Assembly: GCA_051955985.1 (NCBI GenBank)
Contig: JBQCGD010000095.1
Location: 24,589 to 88,588 of the forward strand
Direction of reading: 5' to 3'
Length of the DNA stretch: 64,000 nucleotides
Origin: DATKPA01 sp051955985
Lineage (GTDB): Bacteria > Planctomycetota > Phycisphaerae > WQYP01
Shown: positions 17,576 through 26,556 of the stretch, piece after piece
Position numbering within the stretch: the first letter of the stretch is position 1
Layout of the letters: each line of letters starts with the position of its first letter
Position numbers and translations under genes: made by a program
The notes under the pieces: generated by a model
Told to the model about the DNA's origin: nothing
What the model saw: only the letters and a program-made list of their open reading frames with translations
Database searches by the model: none

Positions 17576-18250
17576 TCATTTCGCGATCGCCGCATCCTTC
17601 AAAAAAATCGCCAGGCTCGTGTACCGCGCGTTCGGCGTCGCGTACGCAATCCGGCTGATCGTCCCCGAAAACGTCACCGTGTCATCCCGCTTCAACTTCA
17701 AAATCTCGTCCGTCGCCGAAACCGGAAACGTCGCCGTCACCGTCCATCGCGGCATCGTCGTCGGCACCGGCGGCAGCACCGTCACCGTGAACCCCCGCAT
17801 CCCGCTCGCCGTCGCACTCTGAAATTTCCCCGTAATAATCACCGGCTTCCCCGCAAACTTCCCCATCAAATACTGGTTCAATGCCTGGATCCGCAGGTTG
17901 TTCGTCGCATCCCCATACGCCGGCATCCGGTCCTGCGGATAGTCCTTCAACAAATCCGGCGGATTGATCGCCTCCGGCGTCAGCTTGATCGGCTGCGTCG
18001 CCGCCGCCCGCAACTCCTCATCCTTCTCCTCCAGCTTCGCCTTCAGCGCCCCGTTCTCCGTCTGCAGCGAACTCACCTGCAATTGCAGCTGCGCCACCTG
18101 CCCCTGCAAACTCTCCACCTGCGCCTGCAGATCCTTCACCTTCTGCTGCGCTTCCCACAAATGATCCGGCTCCGTCGTCACGCCCCCAAACGCCGTCACT
18201 GCCGCCGATGTGATTGTCAGAAAAAGAGCCAGCCGAATTGCTTTCGCCAT
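17576..18250 (-). CDS. Secreted coiled-coil protein of unknown function
   Basis: The 224-aa product has a signal peptide (LALFLTITSAAVTAFGG) and then a coiled coil with Leu/Gln/Val heptads (VKDLQAQVESLQGQVAQLQL and onward, about residues 35-80). The C-terminal half looks like beta strands and includes ITGKFQSATASGM and TVTFSGTISRIAYA, a pattern seen in nucleic-acid-binding-like OB domains, but no family is certain. The start at 18250 gives a normal signal peptide. It is on the same strand as vapD, 81 bp downstream. Confidence 0.6.
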   Translation of the reverse strand: MAKAIRLALFLTITSAAVTAFGGVTTEPDHLWEAQQKVKDLQAQVESLQGQVAQLQLQVSSLQTENGALKAKLEEKDEELRAAATQPIKLTPEAINPPDLLKDYPQDRMPAYGDATNNLRIQALNQYLMGKFAGKPVIITGKFQSATASGMRGFTVTVLPPVPTTMPRWTVTATFPVSATDEILKLKRDDTVTFSGTISRIAYATPNARYTSLAIFLKDAAIAK

Positions 18251-18331
18251 CGAAACGCTCCAAGGCCGCAGATTCTCTTTAACCAAGACGTCCTTCGCTG
18301 CGCACCATTTCAAATCGAAATGCCGAATCGG

Positions 18332-18703
18332 CTACGAGCCTTGCTGCACCGCCGGCATCAGGTCGTTCAATTCTTCGATCCGCAGCATCCGGATATCTCG
18401 CACCGACGCCGCAAACCACGGCAGCTTCTGCGACAAATCGATCGCCGCCAGCACGCACGTCACCGCATTGATCTTCTCCCCACCGAAATACACGCTACCC
18501 TGCTGCCACGAAAAACCATGTCCCGCCAGCACCTTCTTGATCTCCGCATACGCCCCATTATACGGATCGCCGTAACTGTTCCTGAGCGCCTCGATGTCCA
18601 TGTCAAAGGCAATTGCATACATGCGGTGAGTTCCCTCCGGCAAATGGCGCAGCTCCGCGAGCGAGGAGCTCTTGTTGACCTGTTTCGCATCCAGCAGTGT
18701 CAT
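18332..18703 (-). CDS. vapD: VapD-family endoribonuclease-like protein
   Basis: The 123-aa product matches VapD from residue 28 on: MYAIAFDMDIEAL, NSYGDPYNGAYAEIKKVL, GFSWQQGSVYFGGE, VTCVLAAIDLSQ, WFAASVRDIRMLRIEELNDL. VapD proteins have a ferredoxin-like fold related to Cas2, and the Helicobacter member is an RNase. The key Asp (FDMD), Tyr (SYG) and Trp/Gln/Ser of WQQGSV are kept. The 27-residue N-terminal extension is not part of the short VapD core. AAGGAG fixes the start at 18703, with a TATAAT upstream. No vapX-like antitoxin is adjacent. Confidence 0.85.
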   Translation of the reverse strand: MTLLDAKQVNKSSSLAELRHLPEGTHRMYAIAFDMDIEALRNSYGDPYNGAYAEIKKVLAGHGFSWQQGSVYFGGEKINAVTCVLAAIDLSQKLPWFAASVRDIRMLRIEELNDLMPAVQQGS

Positions 18704-18733
18704 CGGAAAACTCCTTCGTGTTGGCGCCACCCC

Positions 18734-18739
18734 ATTATA
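18734..18739 (-). promoter_or_regulatory. -10 box of vapD
   Basis: TATAAT on the minus strand, 30 nt before the vapD start and immediately after the ispG stop, suggests vapD has its own promoter. Confidence 0.5.
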
Positions 18740-18745
18740 TCGGCT

Positions 18746-19993
18746 TTACCCTTTCATCACCGGCAACCCCACCCGCCCCGCCGCCTTCTCCGCCTCAATC
18801 TTCGCATACCCAGACCCCAACTCCCCAATCGGATCCGGCGGCAAAATCTCCACCACCTTCTCCCCCAGCTTCGCCTCCCCCTTGATCACCTTCTCCTGGA
18901 ACTTCCTGCACTCCTCCAGCAGCCGCTCCAGGATCTGCTCCTCCGGAATGTTCGCCACCTTCTGCCCCTGCACGTAAATAATCCCCTTCCGATCCCCCGC
19001 AAAAATCGCCACATCCGCCCCCTCCGCCTCGCCCGGCCCGTTCACCACGCACCCCATCACCGCCACCTTGATCGGCAAATGAATGTGCTCCTTCAACGCC
19101 TTGTTCACATTCTGCGTCAGCGTAAACAAATCCACCTGGATCCGCCCGCAGCTCGGACACGCAATCAACTCCGCCCCCTTCCGCGTCCGCAGCCCCAGGA
19201 TGTACAGCAGTTCCAGCCCATCCTGCACTTCATAAATCGGATCGTTCGCATACGAAATCCGAATCGTGTCCCCAATCCCCTGCGCCAGAAGATGCCCCAG
19301 CGGCACCACCGACCGGATCGTCCCCGTCTCCTTCGGCCCCGCATGCGTCACGCCCAGGTGCAGCGGATGATCAAACCGCTTCGAAATCTCCTCATACGCC
19401 GCAATTACCAGCAGCGGATCAATCGACTTCGCGCTGATCGTGATGTCATAGAAATTCTTGGCGTAGAAGATATCGAGGTATTCCTCAAGCTTGGCGATCA
19501 TGATCGCCAGGAAGTGCCCATGCTTGTTCCCCGAGAACACCCCCCCCAGCTCCTTCATCCGCTTCTGCTTGTCCTTCCGCTCAATGATCGACCCCTCATT
19601 CACCCCCACCCGGATCGGAATCCCCCGTTCCTTGCACGCGTCGATCACCTGCTCCACCTGCGCCCGGTCCTGGATGTTCCCCGGGTTCAACCGGATCTTC
19701 TGCACCCCCGCCTCAATCGCCTCCAGCGCCCGCTGAAAATGAAAGTGCACATCCGCCACGATCGGCACCTTCACCTGCTTCAAAATCTCCTTCAGCGCCT
19801 CCGTATCCTTCCGCTCCGGCACCGCCACCCGCACGATATCCGCCCCCGCGTTGTGCAGCTTGTTGATCTCCGCCACGCACGTATCAATGTCATGCGTATA
19901 CCCCGACGTCATCGACTGCACCGACACCGGCGCATCCCCGCCAATCAAGACATTCCCAACTTTCACTTGGCGCGTTTTCCGACGGGCAATCAT
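18746..19993 (-). CDS. ispG: 4-hydroxy-3-methylbut-2-enyl diphosphate synthase
   Basis: The 415-aa product is the penultimate enzyme of the MEP isoprenoid pathway. It has the TIM-barrel part (VSVQSMTSGYTHDID, IVADVHFHFQ, IRLNPGNI) and the C-terminal [4Fe-4S] part with CPSCGR and VMGCVVNGPGE, supplying three Cys and the Glu ligand. The length matches the short bacterial type. AGGAG precedes the ATG. Other MEP genes are not in the window. Confidence 0.96.
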   Translation of the reverse strand: MIARRKTRQVKVGNVLIGGDAPVSVQSMTSGYTHDIDTCVAEINKLHNAGADIVRVAVPERKDTEALKEILKQVKVPIVADVHFHFQRALEAIEAGVQKIRLNPGNIQDRAQVEQVIDACKERGIPIRVGVNEGSIIERKDKQKRMKELGGVFSGNKHGHFLAIMIAKLEEYLDIFYAKNFYDITISAKSIDPLLVIAAYEEISKRFDHPLHLGVTHAGPKETGTIRSVVPLGHLLAQGIGDTIRISYANDPIYEVQDGLELLYILGLRTRKGAELIACPSCGRIQVDLFTLTQNVNKALKEHIHLPIKVAVMGCVVNGPGEAEGADVAIFAGDRKGIIYVQGQKVANIPEEQILERLLEECRKFQEKVIKGEAKLGEKVVEILPPDPIGELGSGYAKIEAEKAAGRVGLPVMKG

Positions 19994-20201
19994 TCAATAG
20001 CTCCTGGCACCGGTAGGGGGGTTAAGTACAGACCAGCCATTCTACCGCAAACCCCACCCAACCAAAACACGCCCCCGCCCCCAACCGCCCCCAAAAAAAT
20101 TCACGTTTCTCAATCCCCCACCACCCCCCCACACCCCTTCGCGCACGCCAGCCGCCGATTTCCACCGCCACTCCCCCGCCCCCGCAAACGCCCCCGCAAC
20201 C

Positions 20202-20231
20202 CTGAATTCTGAACGCTGAATTCTGAATTCC
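20202..20231. repeat. 'TGAATTCTGAA' word repeat
   Basis: Three overlapping units of CTGAATTC / TGAATTCTGAA occur in 30 bp, in non-coding DNA. Confidence 0.5.
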
Positions 20232-20337
20232 TCCCCCCCTCCCACCCTGACGCAAAATGGAGAACCTTTGGCGCAAGGTAGCGTGGCCCCGCGCAGCCCC
20301 CGTGATATGTTTCCTTCGTCGACACATCCATTCACCT

Positions 20338-20358
20338 ACTCGGGCCTCTCGCCCGAGT
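20338..20358 (+). repeat. Perfect hairpin in the leader of the giant PEP-CTERM gene
   Basis: ACTCGGGC and GCCCGAGT flank a 5-nt loop, about 150 nt before the start codon. Confidence 0.45.
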
Positions 20359-20510
20359 GCATAAACCCTGGCGGAGCGGAGAGTAAGGCCGTCCTGCGCG
20401 CCTCCCCATCCCCAACCACCACCTCCCGCTCCGTCAAACCCTTAGCCCTGAGTCTCCAGGCGCACCCGCGCCTTTTCAGTCATTTCACGGCGTCTCTGAG
20501 GAATACGAAC

Positions 20511-23500
20511 ATGTCGAATCGCGCTCTTTCCCGTTCTTCCCTCCGTCTCTCCTCCCGCTCGGCCCGCAACGCCGCGCTCCTGCTCCTCGCCGTCGCCCCC
20601 GCCGCCACCCTCCTCCCCGCCGCACGCGCCGACAACCTCACCTGGGACCCCGCCCACACCACAACCGGCTCCGACGCCGACGGCAACTGGAACCTCTCCG
20701 CCGCCAACTGGGCCAACGGCGCCGCCGACGTCGCCTGGACCAACGGCAACACCGCCGTCTTCGGCGTCGCTGCCCCCGCCAACGTCACCCTCTCCGTCAC
20801 CGGCCTCTCCGCCGCCGGCCTCACCTTCAACCAGGGTTACACCCTCACCGGCAGCCCCCTCACCCTCACCGGAACCCCCATCATCACCGTCAACGCCGGC
20901 ACCGCCACCATCAACGCTCCCCTCGCCGGCACCGCCGGCCTCACCCTCGCTGGTGCCGCCGGCACCTCCCTCGTCCTCGGCGGCGCCAACACCTACTCCG
21001 GCGGCACCGTCATCAACGGCGGCACCCTCGTCTACAACAACGACACCAACCTCGCCGGCTCCATCTCCTTCGGACCCGTCGTCAGCAACACCTCCGTCGG
21101 CACCGCCGTCGGAGCTCTCGTCCTTAACGGCAACATGACCACCACCGGCTTCCTCACCCAGAACAACAACACCCTCGCCTCCCCCAACACCCTCTCCATC
21201 GCCGCCGGCAAAACCCTCACCGTCAACGGCCCCTTCACCCTCGGCATCCCCAGCCTCTACACCATCCCCAACGCCGGCACCCAAACCTCCCTCGCCATCT
21301 CCGGCGACACCATGACCGTCAACGGCGGCAACAGCAACTTCACCGTTGGCGTCGCCCGCACCAACTCCGCCTCCGGCACCGACCCGAAAGTCTCCCTCGA
21401 CCTCTCCAACCTCACCAACTTCTCCTACACCGGCAACGGCACCGTCGCCTCCCTCACCGGTCAGTTCCTCGTCGGCGCCGGCAATGCCCAGGCCAACCTC
21501 ACCCTCGCCGTCAACAACACCATCACCGCCTCCCAGATCCGCGTCGGCGACACCCTCGCCGACAACTCCGGCTCCAACGACAACAACCCCAACAACAACC
21601 TCCCCTCCTCCATGCTCCTCGGCAGCGGCACCAACACCCTCAACACCAACCTCCTCGCCATCGGCAATGACAAGGGCGACGGCCAGGTCGCCTTCGCCTC
21701 CTCCACCGGCACACTCACCATCGCCGGCATCTCCGGCGGCGCCTCCACCGCCGATATCACCGTCGGCCGTTACCAGAACGGCGGCAGCGCCCTTTCCCCC
21801 GTCAGCGGCCTCAACCTCGCACAGCACAACGTCACCATCCAGGCCGGAACCGTCACCGTCGGCGCCCTCGCCGGCGGCGGCTCCAGCAACGGCACCAACG
21901 GCTGGGGAACCCTCTCCTTCGACACCGGTACCTTCACCGCCGCCAACCTCACCCTCGGCTCCATCACCGCCGGCACCATCGCCGCAGGCGCCAACGGCAC
22001 CTTCACCCTCGGCACCGACCCCTCCTCCACCGGCGTCCTCAACGTCACCAATTCCTTCTCCCTCTCCGCTCGCACCACCACCACCTCCGCCGGACCCGCC
22101 GTCGGCACCTTCACCATCAACGGCGGCACCGCCAACATCTCCTGCGACATCCGCAACGCCAGCACCACCACTGGCTCCACTCCCAACACCTCCACCCTCA
22201 ACCTCAACGCCGGCACCCTCAACATCAACGGCCACAACATCGGCTCCTTCGACGCCCCCATCACCAACATCAGCCTCGCCGGCGGAAACCTCTCCAACGC
22301 CGCCACCATCGCCGGCAGCAACATCTCCATCTCCTCCTCCGTCAACATCACCGGCGCTCCCAACTTCATCATCGCCGGCGGCGGAACCCTCACCTCCGCC
22401 CTCTCCTCCCTTTCCATCTCCGGCGCGGGCTCCGGCATCGGCGGCGGCGGCGCGGCCCCCGCCACCATCTCCGGAAATGTCGCACTCGGCTCCGGCGCTT
22501 CCCTCACCCTCGGCAACACCATCACCGCCGGAACCCTCAACTTCTCTAACGACCTCTCCCTCAACAATGGCTCCTCCGCCTCCTTCAAGCTCGGCCCCAC
22601 CCCCGGCTCCGGAAATGACCAGGTCAACGTCTCCGGCAACCTCAACCTCACCGGCTCCATCGGCCTCAACATCCTCGCACTCGGCACCGGCGCCGCCGTC
22701 GGCAACACCTACACCCTCTTCACCTACTCCGGCAGCCTCACCGGTAACCAGTCCAACTTCAACGTCGCCGGCGCAGGCGCTCGCACCACCTACACCGTCC
22801 TCCCCACCAACACCACCCCCGGCTCCATCCAGGTCTCCGTCGGTGGCTCCGCCGCCCTCGACCTCACCTACATCGGTAACGTCAGCAGCAACTGGTCCCT
22901 CCAGGGCGATTCCAACTTCCGCGACACCTCCAGCAACTCCCAGAAGTTCTTCAACCTCGACCGCGTCACCTTCGATGACACCTCCACCAACAACAACCCT
23001 GTCCAGATCTCCGGCAACCTCCAGCCCGGCTCCGTCACCGTCAACGCCTCCCGCAACTACACCTTCGCCGGCTCCGGCGCCATCACCGGCACCATCGGCC
23101 TCCTCAAACAAGGCTCCGGTACCCTCACCATCACCAACAACAACTCCTACTCCGGCGGCACCGACGTCGAAGGCGGTACCCTCAACGTCGGCGGCGGCAC
23201 CTCCGCCGGCTCCATCGGCCCCGGAAACGTCACCATCAACAATTCCACACTCCTCCTCGCCCGTACTGATTCCATCTCCTTCACCAACCCCATCACCGGC
23301 AACGGCAATCTCACCGTCGCCGCCGGCAACGCCACCGTCTCTCTCGGCGGCGCCAACAACTTCACCGGTGCCGTCAGCCTCAATTCCGGCATCACCAAAA
23401 TCGTCAACGCCGCCTCCCTCGGCTCCACCTCCGGGTTCCCCGTCACCATCGCCAACGGCGCTACCCTCGACCTCGGCGGCGACCTCGTCGCCAATGATGG

Positions 23501-24920
23501 CGCCATGAACTTCCAGGGACGCCAGTTCATCGTCTCCGGCACCGGCGTCAACGGCCTCGGCGCCATCACCAATTCCGGCGTCTCCCAGCAGAACGCCTTC
23601 AACGCCATCCAACTCGCCGGCGATACCACCTTCTCCGGATTCCGCTTCGACATCGGCCGCAACATCGCCGGCAACCTCGACCTCGCCGGACACACCCTCA
23701 CCCTCAACATGAACGCCCCCGCCGGCTCCCTCTTCGCCATCCTTACCAACACCCTCGTCACCTCCGGCCAGATCGTCGTCAACTCCGGCGGCATCTCCAT
23801 CGAACGCAACGCCAACATCGCCGACGACGGCACCTCCACCATCACCTACATGCCCAACACCGTCGCCTTCTTCTACGAACCCAACCCCGCCAACATCACC
23901 CGCAAAATGATCTTCAAGGGCGGAAACGTCATCGGCGCCGGCGACGTCACCGCCACCGTCAGCGCCATCAACAGCCCCATCTCCATCCAGGGCGACATCA
24001 CCCTCGAACCCCTCATCAACGGCATCCCCTCCGCCACCAGCAACTTCTCACTCGAACTCCAGAACAACATCACCGAATCCGGCGGCTCCTTCGCCGTTAA
24101 CAAGCTCGGCATCAACACCAACATCCTCTCCGGCTCCGCCAGCTCCTGGACCGGCTCAGGCGCCCTCTCCGGCACCCTCGAATTCGCCCCCAACGCCGCC
24201 TCCGGAACCAACAACTCCACCATCGGCTCCTACTCCGGCAACGGCACACTCACCATCGACCCCAACGTCAACATTAACTCCGGCGGCCTCCAGATCAACA
24301 CCCTCAACGTCAACGGCTCCCTCAAAATCCGCAACGCCGCCACCCCCAGCGTCAGCAAAGTCAACACCCTCGCCCTCGCCGGCTCCACCGGCGCCTGGAC
24401 TTCTCCCCTCGACCTCACCAACAGCAAGCTCATCATCCAGGACGCCGCCAACCACTCCCTCACCCTCGCCACCACCCGCGACCAGGTCGCCTTCGCCAAA
24501 TCCAACGCCAACGCCGCCGGCATCTTCGACTCCGTCCTCCCCTCCAACATGGGCATCGCCGTCCTCGACAACGCCGTCCTCAACAAGTCCACCTTCGGCG
24601 GCGTCAACGTCGATGCCAACTCCATCCTCGTCTCCCAGGAACTTCTCGGCGACGCCAATGCCGACGGCAAAGTCGACCTCACCGACCTCTCCACCGTCCT
24701 CAACCACTTCGGCCTCACCACCAACGCCTGGACCGACGGCAACTTCGACGGCGCCGCCACCATCAACCTCACCGACCTCTCCGATGTCCTCAACAACTTC
24801 GGCGTCTCCAACCCCAACGGCGCCGCCGCCGCCCCCGCCAGCCCCACCCCCGAACCCACCTCCCTCGCTCTCCTCGCCCTCGCCGCCCCCGCACTCCTCA
24901 AACGCCGCAAAAACGCCTGA
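20511..24920 (+). CDS. Giant autotransporter-like repeat protein with dockerin-like and PEP-CTERM end
   Basis: The 1469-aa secreted protein has a long signal region (RNAALLLLAVAPAATLLPAARA) and then Gly/Asn/Thr-rich beta-helix repeats. Recognisable passenger-type units include GGANTYSGGTVINGGTL, NNNSYSGGTDVEGGTL and GGANNFTGAVSLNSG. Near the C-terminus are two EF-hand-like dockerin units, DANADGKVDLTDLSTVL and GNFDGAATINLTDLSDVL, then a PEP-CTERM tail (TPEPTSLALLAL...LLKRRKNA). No outer-membrane beta-barrel is attached, so export should use the PEP-CTERM route. GAGGA precedes the ATG at 20511. A strong terminator follows. Confidence 0.85.
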   Translation: MSNRALSRSSLRLSSRSARNAALLLLAVAPAATLLPAARADNLTWDPAHTTTGSDADGNWNLSAANWANGAADVAWTNGNTAVFGVAAPANVTLSVTGLSAAGLTFNQGYTLTGSPLTLTGTPIITVNAGTATINAPLAGTAGLTLAGAAGTSLVLGGANTYSGGTVINGGTLVYNNDTNLAGSISFGPVVSNTSVGTAVGALVLNGNMTTTGFLTQNNNTLASPNTLSIAAGKTLTVNGPFTLGIPSLYTIPNAGTQTSLAISGDTMTVNGGNSNFTVGVARTNSASGTDPKVSLDLSNLTNFSYTGNGTVASLTGQFLVGAGNAQANLTLAVNNTITASQIRVGDTLADNSGSNDNNPNNNLPSSMLLGSGTNTLNTNLLAIGNDKGDGQVAFASSTGTLTIAGISGGASTADITVGRYQNGGSALSPVSGLNLAQHNVTIQAGTVTVGALAGGGSSNGTNGWGTLSFDTGTFTAANLTLGSITAGTIAAGANGTFTLGTDPSSTGVLNVTNSFSLSARTTTTSAGPAVGTFTINGGTANISCDIRNASTTTGSTPNTSTLNLNAGTLNINGHNIGSFDAPITNISLAGGNLSNAATIAGSNISISSSVNITGAPNFIIAGGGTLTSALSSLSISGAGSGIGGGGAAPATISGNVALGSGASLTLGNTITAGTLNFSNDLSLNNGSSASFKLGPTPGSGNDQVNVSGNLNLTGSIGLNILALGTGAAVGNTYTLFTYSGSLTGNQSNFNVAGAGARTTYTVLPTNTTPGSIQVSVGGSAALDLTYIGNVSSNWSLQGDSNFRDTSSNSQKFFNLDRVTFDDTSTNNNPVQISGNLQPGSVTVNASRNYTFAGSGAITGTIGLLKQGSGTLTITNNNSYSGGTDVEGGTLNVGGGTSAGSIGPGNVTINNSTLLLARTDSISFTNPITGNGNLTVAAGNATVSLGGANNFTGAVSLNSGITKIVNAASLGSTSGFPVTIANGATLDLGGDLVANDGAMNFQGRQFIVSGTGVNGLGAITNSGVSQQNAFNAIQLAGDTTFSGFRFDIGRNIAGNLDLAGHTLTLNMNAPAGSLFAILTNTLVTSGQIVVNSGGISIERNANIADDGTSTITYMPNTVAFFYEPNPANITRKMIFKGGNVIGAGDVTATVSAINSPISIQGDITLEPLINGIPSATSNFSLELQNNITESGGSFAVNKLGINTNILSGSASSWTGSGALSGTLEFAPNAASGTNNSTIGSYSGNGTLTIDPNVNINSGGLQINTLNVNGSLKIRNAATPSVSKVNTLALAGSTGAWTSPLDLTNSKLIIQDAANHSLTLATTRDQVAFAKSNANAAGIFDSVLPSNMGIAVLDNAVLNKSTFGGVNVDANSILVSQELLGDANADGKVDLTDLSTVLNHFGLTTNAWTDGNFDGAATINLTDLSDVLNNFGVSNPNGAAAAPASPTPEPTSLALLALAAPALLKRRKNA

Positions 24921-24941
24921 GGGAGCTACACAATCAGCTCC

Positions 24942-24978
24942 AAAGACCCCGGCCCAAAAACCCGGGGTCTTTTCTTTT
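24942..24978 (+). terminator. Rho-independent terminator after the giant PEP-CTERM gene
   Basis: The stem AAAGACCCCGG/CCGGGGTCTTT is followed by TTCTTTT. Confidence 0.9.
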
Positions 24979-25007
24979 CCACACATATTCAATCCCCACC
25001 CCAATCC

Positions 25008-25035
25008 GACGCCCGCCGCCTCGGGCGGCGCGGGG
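25008..25035. repeat. GC-rich palindrome, copy 1
   Basis: GACGCCCGCCGCCTC followed by GGGCGGCGCGGG forms a hairpin. A near-identical copy is at 43675-43701, before the endonuclease III gene. Confidence 0.6.
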
Positions 25036-25091
25036 TTACCCCTCCTCCCCACCCCACGGCGCAAAAAAAGAGACGAAACCACAAAGCAACC

Positions 25092-25130
25092 CTTCGTGGT
25101 CCTTCGTCCCTTCATCTCTTCGTGTTTCCG
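25092..25130. repeat. 'CTTCGTGGTCCTTCGTC' dispersed repeat followed by GTC run
   Basis: CTTCGTGGTCCTTCGTCCC and TTCATCTCTTCGTG are followed by CGTCGTCGTCGTCG and then a G-run with a C-run behind it. The same order recurs at 28919-28990 and 30359-30420. Confidence 0.55.
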
Positions 25131-25165
25131 TCGTCGTCGTCGCCGTCCCCGGTGGGGGGGGGAAG

Positions 25166-25636
25166 TTACTCCCCCTCCACAAAATACTTCGTCCGACGAA
25201 TCCCCTCCGACGCATCCGTCTTCACCTTCCCGCCCTCAATCAGCGGCCGAAGGAAAATGCTCACCACCTGCCCCTCCAGCTCCGGAAATTCCTTCACCAG
25301 TTGCCCCGCCGCAAACTTCTCCCCGCGACGCGCCTCCATCCACCGCCCCACCCGCTCCCGCGTCTCGCTCCAGTCCCGCCGCTCCCGCTTCTCCCGGCTC
25401 GGCGCCGGCTCCCCGGTGATCGCCGCCACCGCCTTGTCAATCTGCCCCAGTTGATGATTCAATTCATTCAACCGTTCGATAATCGCTGCCTTCGCCTGCT
25501 TTAAACTCTCCAGTTGCTCCAGCTTCTTCTGCTGCGCTTCTTTCTCAATCCGCTGGATTGCTTCAATCGCCTGTTTCGCCAATGCATTGTCCGGAAGGGC
25601 GCCGCCCTTCTGTCCGCCTCTGACCGCTGTTTTCAT
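25166..25636 (-). CDS. Coiled-coil protein with C-terminal winged-helix-like region
   Basis: The 156-aa product has a helical coiled-coil (residues about 18-70, rich in Glu, Lys, Gln, Leu), a charged linker, and a C-terminal part (GEKFAAGQLVKEFPELEGQV...LIEGGKVKTD...RTKYFVEG) that reads like a small winged helix. I do not recognise a named family. AAGGGA precedes the ATG at 25636. The upstream region is unusually AT-rich and is shared with a divergent small lipoprotein gene. Confidence 0.6.
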   Translation of the reverse strand: MKTAVRGGQKGGALPDNALAKQAIEAIQRIEKEAQQKKLEQLESLKQAKAAIIERLNELNHQLGQIDKAVAAITGEPAPSREKRERRDWSETRERVGRWMEARRGEKFAAGQLVKEFPELEGQVVSIFLRPLIEGGKVKTDASEGIRRTKYFVEGE

Positions 25637-25819
25637 GACAAAGTTCCCTTTAGAACAAATGGGTAGTCCCTCTTTATATAACACTTTCCATTGAATTCAA
25701 GTAATCCATCCTGTTTTTCTATACAGCAACGTAACCGCTCCCCTCTGCATTGCATCCAATGCATGTATGAATCGCATCGTCGCGCTTCACTAATCTCTCT
25801 CTGTTCTAAGGAGTTTCTC
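25637..25819. promoter_or_regulatory. AT-rich divergent promoter region
   Basis: This 183-bp gap is clearly richer in A and T than its surroundings (for example TTTATATAACACTTT, GTTTTTCTATACAG). It separates a leftward coiled-coil gene from a rightward lipoprotein gene. Several -10-like words (TATATA, TATACA) are present, and a single start site cannot be picked. Confidence 0.4.
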
Positions 25820-26008
25820 ATGTTTCGCTCTTTCCTGGCCCTCTCCCTCTTCGCTGCACTCTTCGCCGCAACCCTCGGCGGCTGCTCCTCCACCACCTCC
25901 TCCTCCCCCTATGCCCTCACCGGCGACGCTTCCCACCACCAGGCCCAGAACCCCGCCACCTACGCCGCCAAGGACCGCATCTGGCTCGGTGCCCAGTCCC
26001 GCAACTGA
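25820..26008 (+). CDS. Small lipoprotein
   Basis: The 62-aa product has a hydrophobic signal and lipobox (LFAATLGGC), leaving a mature peptide of about 41 residues, Ser/Thr- then Ala/Gln-rich. AAGGAG (25808-25813) is 6 nt before the ATG. No family is recognised beyond a general small envelope lipoprotein. Confidence 0.7.
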   Translation: MFRSFLALSLFAALFAATLGGCSSTTSSSPYALTGDASHHQAQNPATYAAKDRIWLGAQSRN

Positions 26009-26116
26009 CCACCCGCACCACCACTACCCACTGGCCCCGCCACGTGGGTTTTTCGCTGCGCAAAAAAAACATCAAAAAAAGACACTCTCCCCCCTCCCGC
26101 CGCCCCAAACCCCTCC

Positions 26117-26356
26117 TCACACCTGCCGCGCCCGCAGAATCGCCTCCACCAATTCCCCCGGCAACGCCTCCTCCTTTTCCTGCATCCCCCCCCCAATCGC
26201 CCCTTTCGCCGCCTTCATCGCCGCCCGATACCCCGCAATATAGTTCTTACAATTACGACAAAGTGCAATATGCGCATCAAACATCAGCCTCTGCCCCCAT
26301 GGCAGCTCCCCCGATAAATACCGATCCAGAAACTCTGCCACCTGCTTGCAATTCAC
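26117..26356 (-). CDS. Anti-sigma-factor-type zinc-finger protein (zf-HC2)
   Basis: The 79-aa product begins MNCKQVAEFLDRYLSGEL with the ZAS pattern Cys...HIALCRNC (His-x3-Cys-x2-Cys), the zinc site of anti-sigma factors for ECF sigmas. There is no membrane segment, so it would be a soluble form. It starts at a GTG. No sigma factor gene is adjacent; the nearest ECF gene in the window is at 32975. The partner is therefore unknown. Confidence 0.7.
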   Translation of the reverse strand: MNCKQVAEFLDRYLSGELPWGQRLMFDAHIALCRNCKNYIAGYRAAMKAAKGAIGGGMQEKEEALPGELVEAILRARQV

Positions 26357-26556
26357 CGCAAAACCCCGTTTCTATAGCAAAAGAACCGACTCCACCCCTT
26401 GGATGCCCCACCCCACCCGCCGGTTACACCCCCTTCCCAATCTACCCGCCCAACGGCACCCCCGCGCCTTCCCCACTCATCCATTACAAAAATCCTCACA
26501 ACCCCGCATGAAATCCCCCGCCCGTCCTAACGTTATTCTTAAACAGGAGACTCCCC

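Larger units (their letters stand above)
19994..20510. other. Long non-coding gap and 5' region of the giant surface-protein gene
   Basis: The gap is C-rich and of low complexity. It holds a GAATTCTGAA word repeat (20202-20231) and a perfect hairpin ACTCGGGC-CTCTC-GCCCGAGT (20338-20358) in the probable leader. Open frames here occur in several registers at once and lack coding character. Confidence 0.45.

Noticed and set aside
20022..20335. Three overlapping minus-strand frames upstream of the giant gene
   Set aside because: Open in all registers because the region is C-rich and lacks stops; no start signals.
20442..23693. 1083-codon frame antisense to the giant PEP-CTERM gene
   Set aside because: Nearly all Gly/Val/Ala/Glu/Asp, the mirror of C-ending codons in the repeat protein; no domain or start signal.
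24975..24983. TTTTCCACA near the giant-gene terminator as a DnaA box
   Set aside because: Single near-match overlapping the terminator T-tract.
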